Source of the DNA: Eubacterium sp. | Lineage (GTDB): Bacteria; Bacillota; Clostridia; Lachnospirales; Lachnospiraceae | DNA length: 64,000 nucleotides | Assembly: GCA_016292095.1 (NCBI GenBank) | Contig: JAEFAB010000069.1 | Coordinates: forward strand, 43,092 to 107,091 | Direction of reading: 5' to 3' | Part shown: one piece after another, positions 25,901 through 33,425 of the stretch | How the letters are laid out: each line of letters opens with the position of its first letter | How positions within the stretch are numbered: the stretch's first letter is position 1 | The notes under the pieces: generated by a model | What the model saw: the letters and a program-made list of their open reading frames with translations, nothing else | The model's database searches: none | Told to the model about the DNA's origin: nothing | Translations under genes and position numbers: made by a program

Positions 25901-28751
25901 AGCACTGGAAGGAACAGTAAACTTTTCCACCGGAAAGGTTGTTGTAGATGGTGATGAAACAAATCTGAGAGCAATCTTTAAGCGGAATTACGAAGCTAGA
26001 CATCCTCAGGCTACAGAATCTGAGGTGAATACTTTTTTGGCAGAGTATTTTGAAGAGGGAGAAAATGTATTCAGAGATTACACCACCCATACAATGAAGG
26101 TTTACTATATGGAACGTGGTGCTGGAGCATCAAACCTTCATATGCGATTTAATTTAACTCCGGTTGTTCCCGGAAATGTTCTTTTGACGAAAAAAATATC
26201 CGGGTCAGATGATATTGATTTCAATCTCGTGGAATATCCATTCCAGATTTGGTATAAGGATGAGGAAACCGGCGCTGAACATTTATTAACAAATGATGAT
26301 TTCATATCTGTAAATTACCAAAACTCTATTCAGAGAGTGGATTATGAGCCGACTTATACACCACATAATAGTACGGTAACCTATAATTCCGTATACTTTT
26401 TGAATCCGGGAAAGAGTGCAGAAATCAGGTTCCCGGCCAATACCATTCAGTATAAAATCATTGAATGTGGTGTCAATCAAGAGGTATATGATACGGTTAA
26501 AATTAATGATGACGTCGTTCTTGGAAGCGCAATTAACGGAACGGACCGAAAGTGTTACGATTCAGGCTGGCTTAGTGTAGCGGAACGTCCTGTTATTATG
26601 TTTGATAATCATGTTGATAATGCAGGTCTTCGAACATTCAGTTTCCAAAAGAAATTGGTTGATGAGCATGGTAATGAATTATCACGGCAACAGGATACAA
26701 CCGTATTCAATTTCCGTTTATACTTAAGTAATGGTGTTGATAATGATTTGGAACTGGCCAATATGGCGAAGTATTACGTAACTGATCCAGACGGATATCT
26801 TTGTACATGGGACCCGGCATCACAGTCTTTTGAAGTTTCTAATCAAAACAATTATGCTTCTTTGACAGATCAGGCAAAGGCACAGTTTACTTTCGAAACA
26901 TCCATGAATGGAGCAATCTCAAAAATCCCGGCAGGGTATTGTGTTGAGGTACCGAATGTTCCTGTAGGAACCAAATTCATGGTAATTGAAAGAGAAAATG
27001 AAATCCCGAAGGGATACAGTTTCCAAAGCTATGAACGTGTTGGCGGTAGTTATCATACAGAAGATGGTGATACATTGAATTCCGGATGGGTTCGAGCAAA
27101 TGAGTCACCAAAGATGATTGTCAATAATAAACGTGGTTGGACCATTGAAGTGACCAAGGAGTGGAGTGACAAACATTTTTCAACTTCACACGACCCGATT
27201 TATTTGGCAGTATATAATGGAAACGCCTTAGTTCCGGATACAGTGTGCAGTTTAGCTTATCCAACAACAACGAAACGATATTTCTTCGATAATTTAATGG
27301 GCGGAGCAGACTTTGAAGATTACAAAGTATACGAAGTAGAATTAAATAACCCGGTGGTAAATGCAAACGGCGAATTGGTGTCCTATAGTGGAATCAGTAA
27401 ACGTTTGGAGGATGGAGACCTCACCGTAATCAATACGGTTACCAAGAAAACGAACACTTTATCACCGTATTCCTATGCTGCAACATACGATTACGGTGTT
27501 CCGTATTCACAATCAGAAGGCACCAGTGTAGTAGAAAATGTGCGAGAGGATACGATTACAAACACACGAACCGATGGTGTTGTTTTAACACTTTATGATA
27601 TGAATACGAACAATACTCTTGCAGGTGGAACGTTTACACTGATGGAAGGAAATGATTCTTTAGGTACCTTTACTTCAGATTCTCATGGAAGAATAACCAT
27701 TCTTTATGATTTTGAAAAGAATGTGGATTATACATTGACACAAACAGGAACACCATTAGGATATATTAAGTTACCGAATCCGGTAGTATTTTCTATTGAA
27801 AACGACAATTCTGTTTCCGTCAGTGGAAACGAGTCCCAATGGCAAAACGGAAGAATGAATGAAATCGCAGGCGATAGTATCATTGCCTACATTAATGTAT
27901 ACAATAAGCCATACGTTCTGAGAGCTTTGAAGGTAGACGGTGCAACAGATGGAGCACTTCCGGGTGCACATTTTGCTCTCTATCGAAGTGTAAAAGGTCT
28001 TGGTGGACCGGTAAAGGATTTAAATCCGATTCCAGGTTATGAGGATCTCGTCAGTGATTCTAACGGTGTGATTCCGGGAATTAACAATTCCCTTACTCCG
28101 GGAAAATATTACCTGACTGAGTTGAGTGCACCAAACGGATATGATATCCATTATGAAGATATTATTTTCGTAATCAGTGAAGATGGAACCGTTAGTATTG
28201 AAGGTTCAGAACACGCAGAACATCTGGTAATTACCGGAGATACACAGTGTAATTACACCTTCCATATTCCGAATTTCAGAAATGAACCGGTTGAACTTAC
28301 GGTGACGAAAACAGTAACGGGTGCCTTTGGTGACAAAACCAAACAGTTTACATTTACATTGGAAGTGGAAAATGCATCTAGTGAAGAAACTTATTCCTGG
28401 AGTAAAAACAATGTGGTTCAGCAAGAACCATTGCACAATGATACCACCTTTACTTTAGGACACGGCGATATCGTTAAAATCATGATTCCTGTAAACAGCC
28501 ATGTTACAATTACGGAAGAGAATGAAGATTATTCAACCCGGTTTGTATTTAACAACACAGGAGTAAGCGCCGGTAATACAGATACGTTTATGTTGGCACG
28601 AAACTCTACTTTAGCAGTAACCAATAATCTGGATGCAATTATACCGGTTGGTTTGTTTAATACAGCTATAGGAATTACAGTTATTGGCTTGGCATTTGGT
28701 TGTTTGGTGGTTATAATAGTTGGGAAACGTCGTAAAAAAAGGAGCTGCTAA
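22989..28751 (+). CDS. Giant multidomain pilus adhesin (fibro-slime, Cna-B, SpaA and pilin domains)
   Basis: A 1920-residue secreted protein, the likely tip adhesin of locus 2. In order: signal/membrane segment (about 33-54), acidic linker, the domain shared with the first adhesin (about 138-254), repeated units with YYKISTIVNG and NYKISTTVNG, a fibro-slime/PA14-like domain (about 947-1060, with DDDFWFYVDNELVIDLGG), two pilin/Cna-B-like modules (about 1064-1375), Cna-B (about 1382-1490, IEVTKEWSD), two SpaA-type prealbumin domains (about 1529-1745), and an FctA-type domain (VELTVTKTVTGAFGDK). The end is IIPVG, membrane helix, KRRKK. AGGAGG precedes the ATG by 9 bases; an in-frame TTG at 22983 is rejected. 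The stop overlaps the next ATG. Confidence 0.85.
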   Translation: MKKYGITIHMIKLCIASFNVGLRKQRKLFAKCIAFHLIIVLLLGSVATSYVSGVGTTEETTELTTNCLEEVIQEVTECVEQADEEYDTDEFCEVEKTDEDKQIQKTVESTSRDDVQKLNKKRFKLYPEGKKADKSVVLNGNMPENASVKVKDVADEYTNKKGRTKLSEKNPKATLIAAYDITIIDGNREYQPDQKNPIQVDISNPKLKDGSKYEIWHIKDDGNKEKIKKFTINDGNVSFAATGFSVYAIVDISEPYSIEEITGLSDLESNRATAGFCMYYGNNIYFTSNLNANGALIETNNPASAARWFFTKAGNYYKISTIVNGFEKFIHTKAGNEIELSDSADLFEITPTSNHSYYIKNSIENKWIQHSGSGSGIRYYQANNNATNSRIKIVFADSMDVPDDYYSINGRSFGIMSYPGGTMGYAFMAGDGDNCLSMLAMNVRRDSGSETLYVAEDSDITMWKFHYISDLNYKISTTVNGETKFLYIGDTVSLVDENHASAITITTDSKESIKLSANGKSLTFDNNGFITTTTSGSNNNQWLHLAELSDITEDDYVTYFADKVSISEVPDGASVIVYTRVWNPDTTSYEFYAIDHDGTLYPCYERGDNLTWVGNRINTLLWDFTEYHYDDGTPNHYYELYNTYSHKFIAPQINGNQVLSDSKIGINLPGRAYGEYYSEIVAWDTPYYTYAGLQSDIENHGITTGPKADADSFYFAIIQNASSSLTEIKTIDNAEFGIQMKMIDFPEQHQDNTGTNFQNDFLGTNSDFVATASQGLLSNYIDPETGYPISIHNGQSLAQLYNGASDVNHLFLESTHKDSGYFEFDSSQNFATLIQPNGTVGNNFTVFKELGTSDSSSRTTLMHGQFLPYNTITAGVYAVKNPLNLYGPTAQFGNSSVGELPESDPRKYEKLHLANGKVNYYNGMELSASMVQTPSGKDAWGHDIVFEFTGDDDFWFYVDNELVIDLGGIHSALEGTVNFSTGKVVVDGDETNLRAIFKRNYEARHPQATESEVNTFLAEYFEEGENVFRDYTTHTMKVYYMERGAGASNLHMRFNLTPVVPGNVLLTKKISGSDDIDFNLVEYPFQIWYKDEETGAEHLLTNDDFISVNYQNSIQRVDYEPTYTPHNSTVTYNSVYFLNPGKSAEIRFPANTIQYKIIECGVNQEVYDTVKINDDVVLGSAINGTDRKCYDSGWLSVAERPVIMFDNHVDNAGLRTFSFQKKLVDEHGNELSRQQDTTVFNFRLYLSNGVDNDLELANMAKYYVTDPDGYLCTWDPASQSFEVSNQNNYASLTDQAKAQFTFETSMNGAISKIPAGYCVEVPNVPVGTKFMVIERENEIPKGYSFQSYERVGGSYHTEDGDTLNSGWVRANESPKMIVNNKRGWTIEVTKEWSDKHFSTSHDPIYLAVYNGNALVPDTVCSLAYPTTTKRYFFDNLMGGADFEDYKVYEVELNNPVVNANGELVSYSGISKRLEDGDLTVINTVTKKTNTLSPYSYAATYDYGVPYSQSEGTSVVENVREDTITNTRTDGVVLTLYDMNTNNTLAGGTFTLMEGNDSLGTFTSDSHGRITILYDFEKNVDYTLTQTGTPLGYIKLPNPVVFSIENDNSVSVSGNESQWQNGRMNEIAGDSIIAYINVYNKPYVLRALKVDGATDGALPGAHFALYRSVKGLGGPVKDLNPIPGYEDLVSDSNGVIPGINNSLTPGKYYLTELSAPNGYDIHYEDIIFVISEDGTVSIEGSEHAEHLVITGDTQCNYTFHIPNFRNEPVELTVTKTVTGAFGDKTKQFTFTLEVENASSEETYSWSKNNVVQQEPLHNDTTFTLGHGDIVKIMIPVNSHVTITEENEDYSTRFVFNNTGVSAGNTDTFMLARNSTLAVTNNLDAIIPVGLFNTAIGITVIGLAFGCLVVIIVGKRRKKRSC

Positions 28752-29494
28752 TGAAAAACAGGAAGACTAAAAATATAATACTGGTTTCAATTGCAGTGAT
28801 TTTAATTGGTGTGCTAATATATTCTCTATATCAGGGCTTAATTATTTATATTCCTCAGATGCAGGAGCAGAATCGATTTAGTGAAATAAAGAAGATGATA
28901 GATCAGGAAACAAATCAATCAGACGGTTCTTCTAAATATGATGAACTGGTGAGAATGAATAGTGATTTTGTCGGTTGGCTGAAAATAAAGAAGACGGAAA
29001 TTGATTATCCGGTTGTAATTCCTCGTGAAAAAGAGGAAGAGTATTATCTTCACAGAGATTTTGATCAAAACTATTCTTTTTCCGGAACGCCGTACATTGG
29101 TGCGGGAGCGGATGAAAATTCAGATGCATTTATTATCTATGCACACAATATGAAAAACGGAACAATGTTTGGCACGTTGGATGATTATAAAGACGAAGAT
29201 TGGGCAAAAGAGCACAAAAACATAATTTTTGAAACAACCAATGAAAAAAGGAGCTACTGTGTGTTTGCGGCGTTGCAAACAAAAGTCGACAGTGAGGAAG
29301 AATATAAATATTATAAGAGAACCGGTAAACTCAGTGAAAAGGATTTCAAAGATTTTATGGATGAAATTCATAAAGTCTCCTTAATCGATATAGGAGACTA
29401 TCCGGAAAAGAAAACTCAAATTCTGATGCTTTCAACCTGTAGTTATCACACGGATAACGGTCGCTTTGTAGTATTGGCGTATCGGACGAAATAA
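28751..29494 (+). CDS. Third class B-type sortase of the pilus island
   Basis: A 247-residue sortase with an N-terminal membrane helix (about 8-30), EIDYPVVIP, His132 in YAHNMKNGTMFG, Cys230 in LSTCSYH and Arg238 in NGRFVVL. It overlaps the giant adhesin by one base (TAATG), so it is probably dedicated to attaching that protein, either to the pilus or to the wall (inference). The sequence between catalytic His and Cys differs clearly from the other two sortases, so this is not a recent duplicate. It is the last gene of the island, and no clear terminator follows before the rplS promoter. Confidence 0.86.
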   Translation: MKNRKTKNIILVSIAVILIGVLIYSLYQGLIIYIPQMQEQNRFSEIKKMIDQETNQSDGSSKYDELVRMNSDFVGWLKIKKTEIDYPVVIPREKEEEYYLHRDFDQNYSFSGTPYIGAGADENSDAFIIYAHNMKNGTMFGTLDDYKDEDWAKEHKNIIFETTNEKRSYCVFAALQTKVDSEEEYKYYKRTGKLSEKDFKDFMDEIHKVSLIDIGDYPEKKTQILMLSTCSYHTDNGRFVVLAYRTK

Positions 29495-29522
29495 TAGGAT
29501 TTCCTTATAGATAGAAAAATAC

Positions 29523-29551
29523 TTGCATTCTTTAGCGTTGTATGTTAGTAT
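29523..29551 (+). promoter_or_regulatory. Promoter of rplS
   Basis: TTGCAT (29523-29528), a 17-base spacer and TAGTAT (29546-29551), with a TG extended -10 one base before it. The predicted leader is about 70 bases. It gives rplS its own start after separation from trmD. Confidence 0.65.
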
Positions 29552-29628
29552 ATTAAATGCTGTAAAAAGAAAAGATGGTCCTCTGTTACATTGGTATTAA
29601 GAACATCGGAATAATAAAGGAGGCTATT

Positions 29629-29973
29629 ATGCAGGAATTAATTAAGGAAATTGAAGCAGCTCAGATTAAAGAAGTTGCAGACTTTAACGTAGGTGATACT
29701 ATTAAGGTTCACGCTAAGATCGTGGAAGGAAACCGTGAAAGAATCCAGGTTTTCGAAGGATTAGTAATGAAGAAGCAGGGTGGAAGCAACCGTGCAACAT
29801 TTACTGTAAGAAAATTATCTAATGGTATCGGTGTAGAAAGAACTTGGCCATTATACTCTCCAACAATCGATAAGATCGAAGTTGTTAGAAAGGGTAAAGT
29901 AAGACGTGCTAAACTTAACTACATCAGAAGCAGAGTAGGTAAGGCTGCAAAGGTTAAAGAATTAGTTAAATAA
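29629..29973 (+). CDS. rplS: 50S ribosomal protein bL19
   Basis: A 114-residue large-subunit protein at the 30S-50S interface. Family segments are [29 protein letters not shown] and [18 protein letters not shown]. The ATG at 29629 is chosen because AAAGGAGG precedes it by 6 bases and the protein then begins MQELIKEIE, as in other L19s. An in-frame ATG at 29575 would add 18 unrelated residues. Normally directly after trmD; here 18.5 kb away. Confidence 0.96.
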   Translation: MQELIKEIEAAQIKEVADFNVGDTIKVHAKIVEGNRERIQVFEGLVMKKQGGSNRATFTVRKLSNGIGVERTWPLYSPTIDKIEVVRKGKVRRAKLNYIRSRVGKAAKVKELVK

Positions 29974-29994
29974 TTAGTAAAATAATTTATTTAC

Positions 29995-30032
29995 AAAAAG
30001 GAGCAAACCGCTTGAAGTTTTGCTCCTTTTTT
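29995..30032 (+). terminator. Rho-independent terminator after rplS
   Basis: AAAAAGGAGCAAA (29995-30007) pairs with TTTGCTCCTTTTT (30019-30031), an 11-base loop between, followed by T. Strong and A/T flanked, so it may work in both directions. Confidence 0.9.
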
Positions 30033-30033
30033 A

Positions 30034-30042
30034 TGTTATAAT
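30034..30042 (+). promoter_or_regulatory. Extended -10 promoter for rbgA-rnhB
   Basis: TGTTATAAT: a consensus TATAAT (30037-30042) with the TG extension, one base after the terminator T-run. There is no good -35, which is normal for extended -10 promoters. The rbgA ATG lies 45 bases downstream with an AAAGGAG site. Confidence 0.6.
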
Positions 30043-30086
30043 TTTAGGTGTGTTGAGTATTTTCGTAAGAAAAAAGGAGCGAAGGT

Positions 30087-30941
30087 ATGAGTGAGAATAA
30101 AGTAAATTATCAATGGTATCCAGGACATATGACGAAAGCGGTTCGTCAGATGAAAGAAGATATCAAACTGATTGACCTTGTTATTGAATTATTGGATGCG
30201 AGAATTCCGTTAAGCAGCCGCAATCCGGACATTGACAGCCTGGGACAGAATAAGGCGCGTCTTGTATTGTTAAATAAAGCGGATTTGGCTGATGAAGAAC
30301 AGAATCAGAAATGGCTTGCTTTTTTTAAGGAGAAAGGAATTGTTGCGTTAAAAATCAATTCCAAAAACAAGCAGGGGATTAAAGAAATCAACAATGCGGT
30401 TTTAGTTGCATGTAAAGAAAAAATAGAACGTGATAAACGAAAAGGAATTAAGAACAGACCGGTTCGTGCTATGGTTGTCGGTATTCCAAATGTGGGAAAA
30501 TCTACATTTATTAATGCTTATGCGGGACGTTCTGCTGCGAAGACCGGAAATAAGCCGGGAGTTACCAAGGGAAAACAGTGGATTCGTTTGAATAAGACGT
30601 TGGAATTGCTGGATACACCGGGAATCCTTTGGCCGAAATTTGACGATCAGCAGATTGGATTAAATCTGGCATTGATTGGTTCTATTAATGACAATATTTT
30701 GGACGTTTCCGAAATGGCATATCAGTTAATTAAAATGCTGAATGATGTTTATCCTTCAGTAATCTGTGAACGTTATAACATTGAAGGCAGTGAAGATCCG
30801 CTGGAGATTATGAATCAGGTAGCTGAAGTACGCGGATGCAAATTGAAGGGAAATCTTCCGGATATTGAAAAAGCCAGTGGAATTATTCTGGATGATTTCA
30901 GAAGCGGAAAGTTAGGAAAGATTACATTGGATCGTTTATAG
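30087..30941 (+). CDS. rbgA: Ribosome biogenesis GTPase RbgA (YlqF)
   Basis: A 284-residue circularly permuted GTPase needed for late 50S assembly. G4 (LLNKADLAD, about 73) comes before G1 (GIPNVGKSTFIN, about 132) and G3 (LDTPGILWP, about 175), the order that defines the family. The N-terminal YQWYPGHMTKAVRQM is typical. It follows rplS and precedes rnhB by 12 bases, the standard Firmicutes order. Confidence 0.96.
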   Translation: MSENKVNYQWYPGHMTKAVRQMKEDIKLIDLVIELLDARIPLSSRNPDIDSLGQNKARLVLLNKADLADEEQNQKWLAFFKEKGIVALKINSKNKQGIKEINNAVLVACKEKIERDKRKGIKNRPVRAMVVGIPNVGKSTFINAYAGRSAAKTGNKPGVTKGKQWIRLNKTLELLDTPGILWPKFDDQQIGLNLALIGSINDNILDVSEMAYQLIKMLNDVYPSVICERYNIEGSEDPLEIMNQVAEVRGCKLKGNLPDIEKASGIILDDFRSGKLGKITLDRL

Positions 30942-30953
30942 AATGGAGGCTTT

Positions 30954-31709
30954 ATGGAAAGCATTAGTCAGATTAAAGCAATCTTAAAAGAAACAAAAGA
31001 GACGGAAATGGAGTTGTTTATTCAGCAGTATTCTTCCGATGAACGAAGTGGCGTACAGGCGTTGGTTCAAAGTGCTGCAAAGAAAAAAGCCGCATATGAG
31101 GCAGAACTTCAGAGAACTTATCTCTTGACGGAGTATGAACGAAAATATGAAAAGGAAGGCTATATTTGCGGGATTGACGAGGTTGGCAGAGGACCTTTGG
31201 CGGGACCGGTAGTTGCCGGCGCGGTGATCCTTCCAAAAGACTGTGATATTTTGTATATTAACGATTCCAAGAAATTGTCAGCGAAAAAAAGAGAAGAACT
31301 GTTTACCGAAATCATGGAAAAAGCGGTTTCTGCCACTACGGCGTTATCCACACCGGAATTGATTGATGATATCAATATCTTACAGGCAACTTATGCGGCA
31401 ATGCGAAAGGCAATTGAACAGCTCAGTGTCCGTCCGGATCTTTTGCTGAATGATGCAGTGAAAATTCCGGGGGTTGATATCAAGCAGGTTGGAATCATTA
31501 AAGGAGATGCGAAAAGTATTTCTATCGGTGCTGCCAGCATCATTGCGAAAGTTACCAGAGATGCCATGATGGTGGAATACGATAAAATTTATCCGGAATA
31601 TGATTTCGCTTCCAATAAGGGGTATGGTTCTGCGAAACATATTGAAGCTTTAAAGAAGTATGGACCATGTCCGATTCATAGAAAGTCCTTTATCGGGAAT
31701 TTTATCTGA
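30954..31709 (+). CDS. rnhB: Ribonuclease HII
   Basis: RNase HII removes ribonucleotides from DNA and RNA primers. The 251-residue protein has an N-terminal helical extension of about 65 residues, then the catalytic start GIDEVGRGPLAGPVVAGAV with the first Asp-Glu pair, NDSKKLS, and KGDAKSISIGAASIIAKVTRD, with the last acidic residues in the Asp-rich stretch. It starts 12 bases after rbgA with a GGAGG site. Confidence 0.95.
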   Translation: MESISQIKAILKETKETEMELFIQQYSSDERSGVQALVQSAAKKKAAYEAELQRTYLLTEYERKYEKEGYICGIDEVGRGPLAGPVVAGAVILPKDCDILYINDSKKLSAKKREELFTEIMEKAVSATTALSTPELIDDINILQATYAAMRKAIEQLSVRPDLLLNDAVKIPGVDIKQVGIIKGDAKSISIGAASIIAKVTRDAMMVEYDKIYPEYDFASNKGYGSAKHIEALKKYGPCPIHRKSFIGNFI

Positions 31710-31724
31710 TGATTTCAGAGAACG

Positions 31725-32076
31725 AAGCATAAAAAATGAAAGATTGAGCCGGGTTTATGCATTGAATGTGCGAAATATATTTGTGAAATGCATAGATTTT
31801 AAAAGATATGAAATATTTTATGCACTTGTTTTAGATGTTATTGAAGAACGATGCATAGATTAAACATGAATTCTTGTTTTTTATGTATTTTTTTTGAAAT
31901 ATTTTTGATTTGACTGCATAAATCAAGATGAAATTATAGAAATCTATGCACTTTGTGGAGTAAGAACGAAAAATAATGCATAGAAAGTTGAAAAAAGAAT
32001 ATAATCTATGCATTTTATGATGTTTAAGCTTAAAGATGATGCACAGAAATGAAAAGAAAAACTTATTTTTGTGCGT
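31725..32076 (+). repeat. Phased array of six F/R inverted-repeat units (63-base period)
   Basis: Twelve 9-base half-sites alternate in orientation. Forward sites (consensus ATGCATAGA) start at 31725, 31788, 31851, 31914, 31976 and 32039. Reverse sites (consensus TCTATGCAT) start at 31754, 31817, 31880, 31943, 32005 and 32068. Each forward site is followed by exactly 20 bases, then a reverse site, then 25 bases (24 once). Half-sites therefore recur about every 31.5 bases. The spacers are AT-rich and differ. Of 54 possible pairs in the six F-R hairpins, 50 can form in plus-strand RNA, counting 5 G-U. The array fills nearly all of the 388 bases between rnhB and yraN. Function unknown. Confidence 0.85.
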
Positions 32077-32097
32077 ATTGGGCTTTTAGGGGGAAGA

Positions 32098-32448
32098 ATG
32101 AATAAAAGAATGATTGGTAGTATTTATGAAGATGCTGCAGTGAAGTATCTGGAATCTAAGGGGCTTTTGATTCTTCAAAGAAATTATAGAAACAAAATCG
32201 GGGAAATCGACATTATTGCGAAAAAGAATAATAAGATTTCCTTTGTTGAAGTGAAATTTCGAGAAAATACCGCGTTTGGGGATGCTGCGGAAGCGGTTGA
32301 TGCGCGGAAACTTCAAAAAATATACAGGATTGCTCAGTGGTATCTGCTGGAACACCCGGAATTTCAAAATATAGATGTTCAAATAGATGTTTTGGCGATT
32401 ACGGGAAATCAGATACAGTATTATGAAAATTGTTATGGAGTGATGTGA
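32098..32448 (+). CDS. yraN: UPF0102 (YraN) family endonuclease-like protein
   Basis: A 116-residue protein with the nuclease-like YraN fold: GSIYEDAAVKYLESKG, then ILQRNYRNKIGEIDIIAKKN with the conserved GEIDII core, and FVEVKFRE. These match the restriction-endonuclease-like catalytic D..ExK arrangement. Its cell function is not established. I take the ATG at 32098, preceded by AGGGGG; an in-frame GTG at 32071 lies within the last half-site of the repeat array. Its stop overlaps the pgeF start (TGATG). Confidence 0.9.
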   Translation: MNKRMIGSIYEDAAVKYLESKGLLILQRNYRNKIGEIDIIAKKNNKISFVEVKFRENTAFGDAAEAVDARKLQKIYRIAQWYLLEHPEFQNIDVQIDVLAITGNQIQYYENCYGVM

Positions 32449-33296
32449 TGGATTTTATAAATCTGAATAAATTTGCAGGAAATGCAACCAGAGTAAAGGC
32501 CTCAAAGGTACCTTATATTGTATTTCCGGCACTGGAAAAGATTGATTTCATTCGACATGGATTTTCTACAAAATTCGGTGGTGTCAGTGAAGGGCATCTG
32601 GCAAGTATGAATCTTGGATGGGAACGGGATGACTTGAGGGAAAATGTGGTAAAGAATCATGAAATCATTGCAGAAGCAATCGGTTTTGATGCGAATAATA
32701 TTGTTACCAGTCATCAAACCCATACCACCAACGTTCGTCTTGTAACGAAGGAGGATTGTGGAAAAGGAATTTATCAGGAACGGGACTACGAGAATGTTGA
32801 CGGTTTGATTACCGGAGACAAGAATGTGGTTCTGGCTACTTATTTTGCGGATTGTGTTCCATTGTTTATGGTTGACCGGAAGAATAAAGCCATTGGGCTT
32901 TCCCATTCCGGATGGAAGGGAACCGTCGGGAAAATCGGGAAGATAACCATTGAGAAAATGGGAGAATGTTTTGGGACAAAACCGGAAGATGTTGTTGCTT
33001 GTATTGGCCCGTCTATTTGTCGGCAATGTTATGAAATCAGCAGAGACGTGGCGGAGCAGTTTATGAATGCATTTCCTTCGGATGTGGAGGAAATATTAAT
33101 TGACCGTGGAAATGACAAGTTCCTGCTGGATTTGTGGAAATGTAATGAGAAGGTCTTTCTGGAAGCCGGGGTATTGCCGGAAAATATTCATGTGACAGAT
33201 TTGTGCACCTGTTGCAATACGGATGTTTTATTTTCTCATCGTGGACATCATGGAAAACGGGGAAATCTTGCAGCATTTCTTGAAATTGCAGAATAA
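32448..33296 (+). CDS. pgeF: Polyphenol oxidase/purine nucleoside phosphorylase-like protein (YfiH, PgeF family)
   Basis: A 282-residue member of the DUF152/YfiH family. Members have copper- or zinc-site chemistry; they have been described as laccases, as purine nucleoside phosphorylase/adenosine deaminase, and as peptidoglycan-editing factors. The metal ligands are in SHQTHTTNV, ATYFADCVPLFM and LSHSGWKGTVGK. The ATG at 32448 overlaps the yraN stop; an upstream in-frame TTG at 32430 lies inside yraN and is rejected. Which activity applies here cannot be decided from sequence. Confidence 0.88.
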   Translation: MDFINLNKFAGNATRVKASKVPYIVFPALEKIDFIRHGFSTKFGGVSEGHLASMNLGWERDDLRENVVKNHEIIAEAIGFDANNIVTSHQTHTTNVRLVTKEDCGKGIYQERDYENVDGLITGDKNVVLATYFADCVPLFMVDRKNKAIGLSHSGWKGTVGKIGKITIEKMGECFGTKPEDVVACIGPSICRQCYEISRDVAEQFMNAFPSDVEEILIDRGNDKFLLDLWKCNEKVFLEAGVLPENIHVTDLCTCCNTDVLFSHRGHHGKRGNLAAFLEIAE

Positions 33297-33306
33297 TGGA
33301 AAAGAA

Positions 33307-33335
33307 TTTACAAATCACTACAGTTAGTGTAAAAT
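33307..33335 (+). promoter_or_regulatory. Promoter of the der operon
   Basis: TTTACA (33307-33312), a 17-base spacer and TAAAAT (33330-33335). The predicted leader is about 85 bases and contains a bulged stem (GCACTTGAAA at 33361-33370 with TTTCAGAGTGC at 33390-33400) of uncertain meaning. Confidence 0.6.
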
Positions 33336-33425
33336 TTAAAAGATACGGACTGATTTGGAAGCACTTGAAAAGACAGAAATTTTATGGACTTTCAGAGTGC
33401 CGGATTGAAATGAATAGGAGGACAT

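Noticed and set aside
29575..29628. N-terminal extension of bL19
   Set aside because: The extra 18 residues have no family match and the strong ribosome site serves the ATG at 29629.
31660..31863. A 67-codon open frame across the rnhB end and the first part of the array
   Set aside because: It starts inside rnhB in another frame without a ribosome site, and the frame breaks in later units. Kept only as a possible sign of a decayed coding repeat.
31831..32013. Minus-strand 60-codon frame in the array
   Set aside because: It arises from the palindromic half-sites, has no ribosome site, and is the only minus-strand candidate in a plus-strand region.
31725..32076. CRISPR array
   Set aside because: Half-sites are 9 bases, alternate in orientation and are degenerate; there are no 23-40-base direct repeats and no cas genes nearby.
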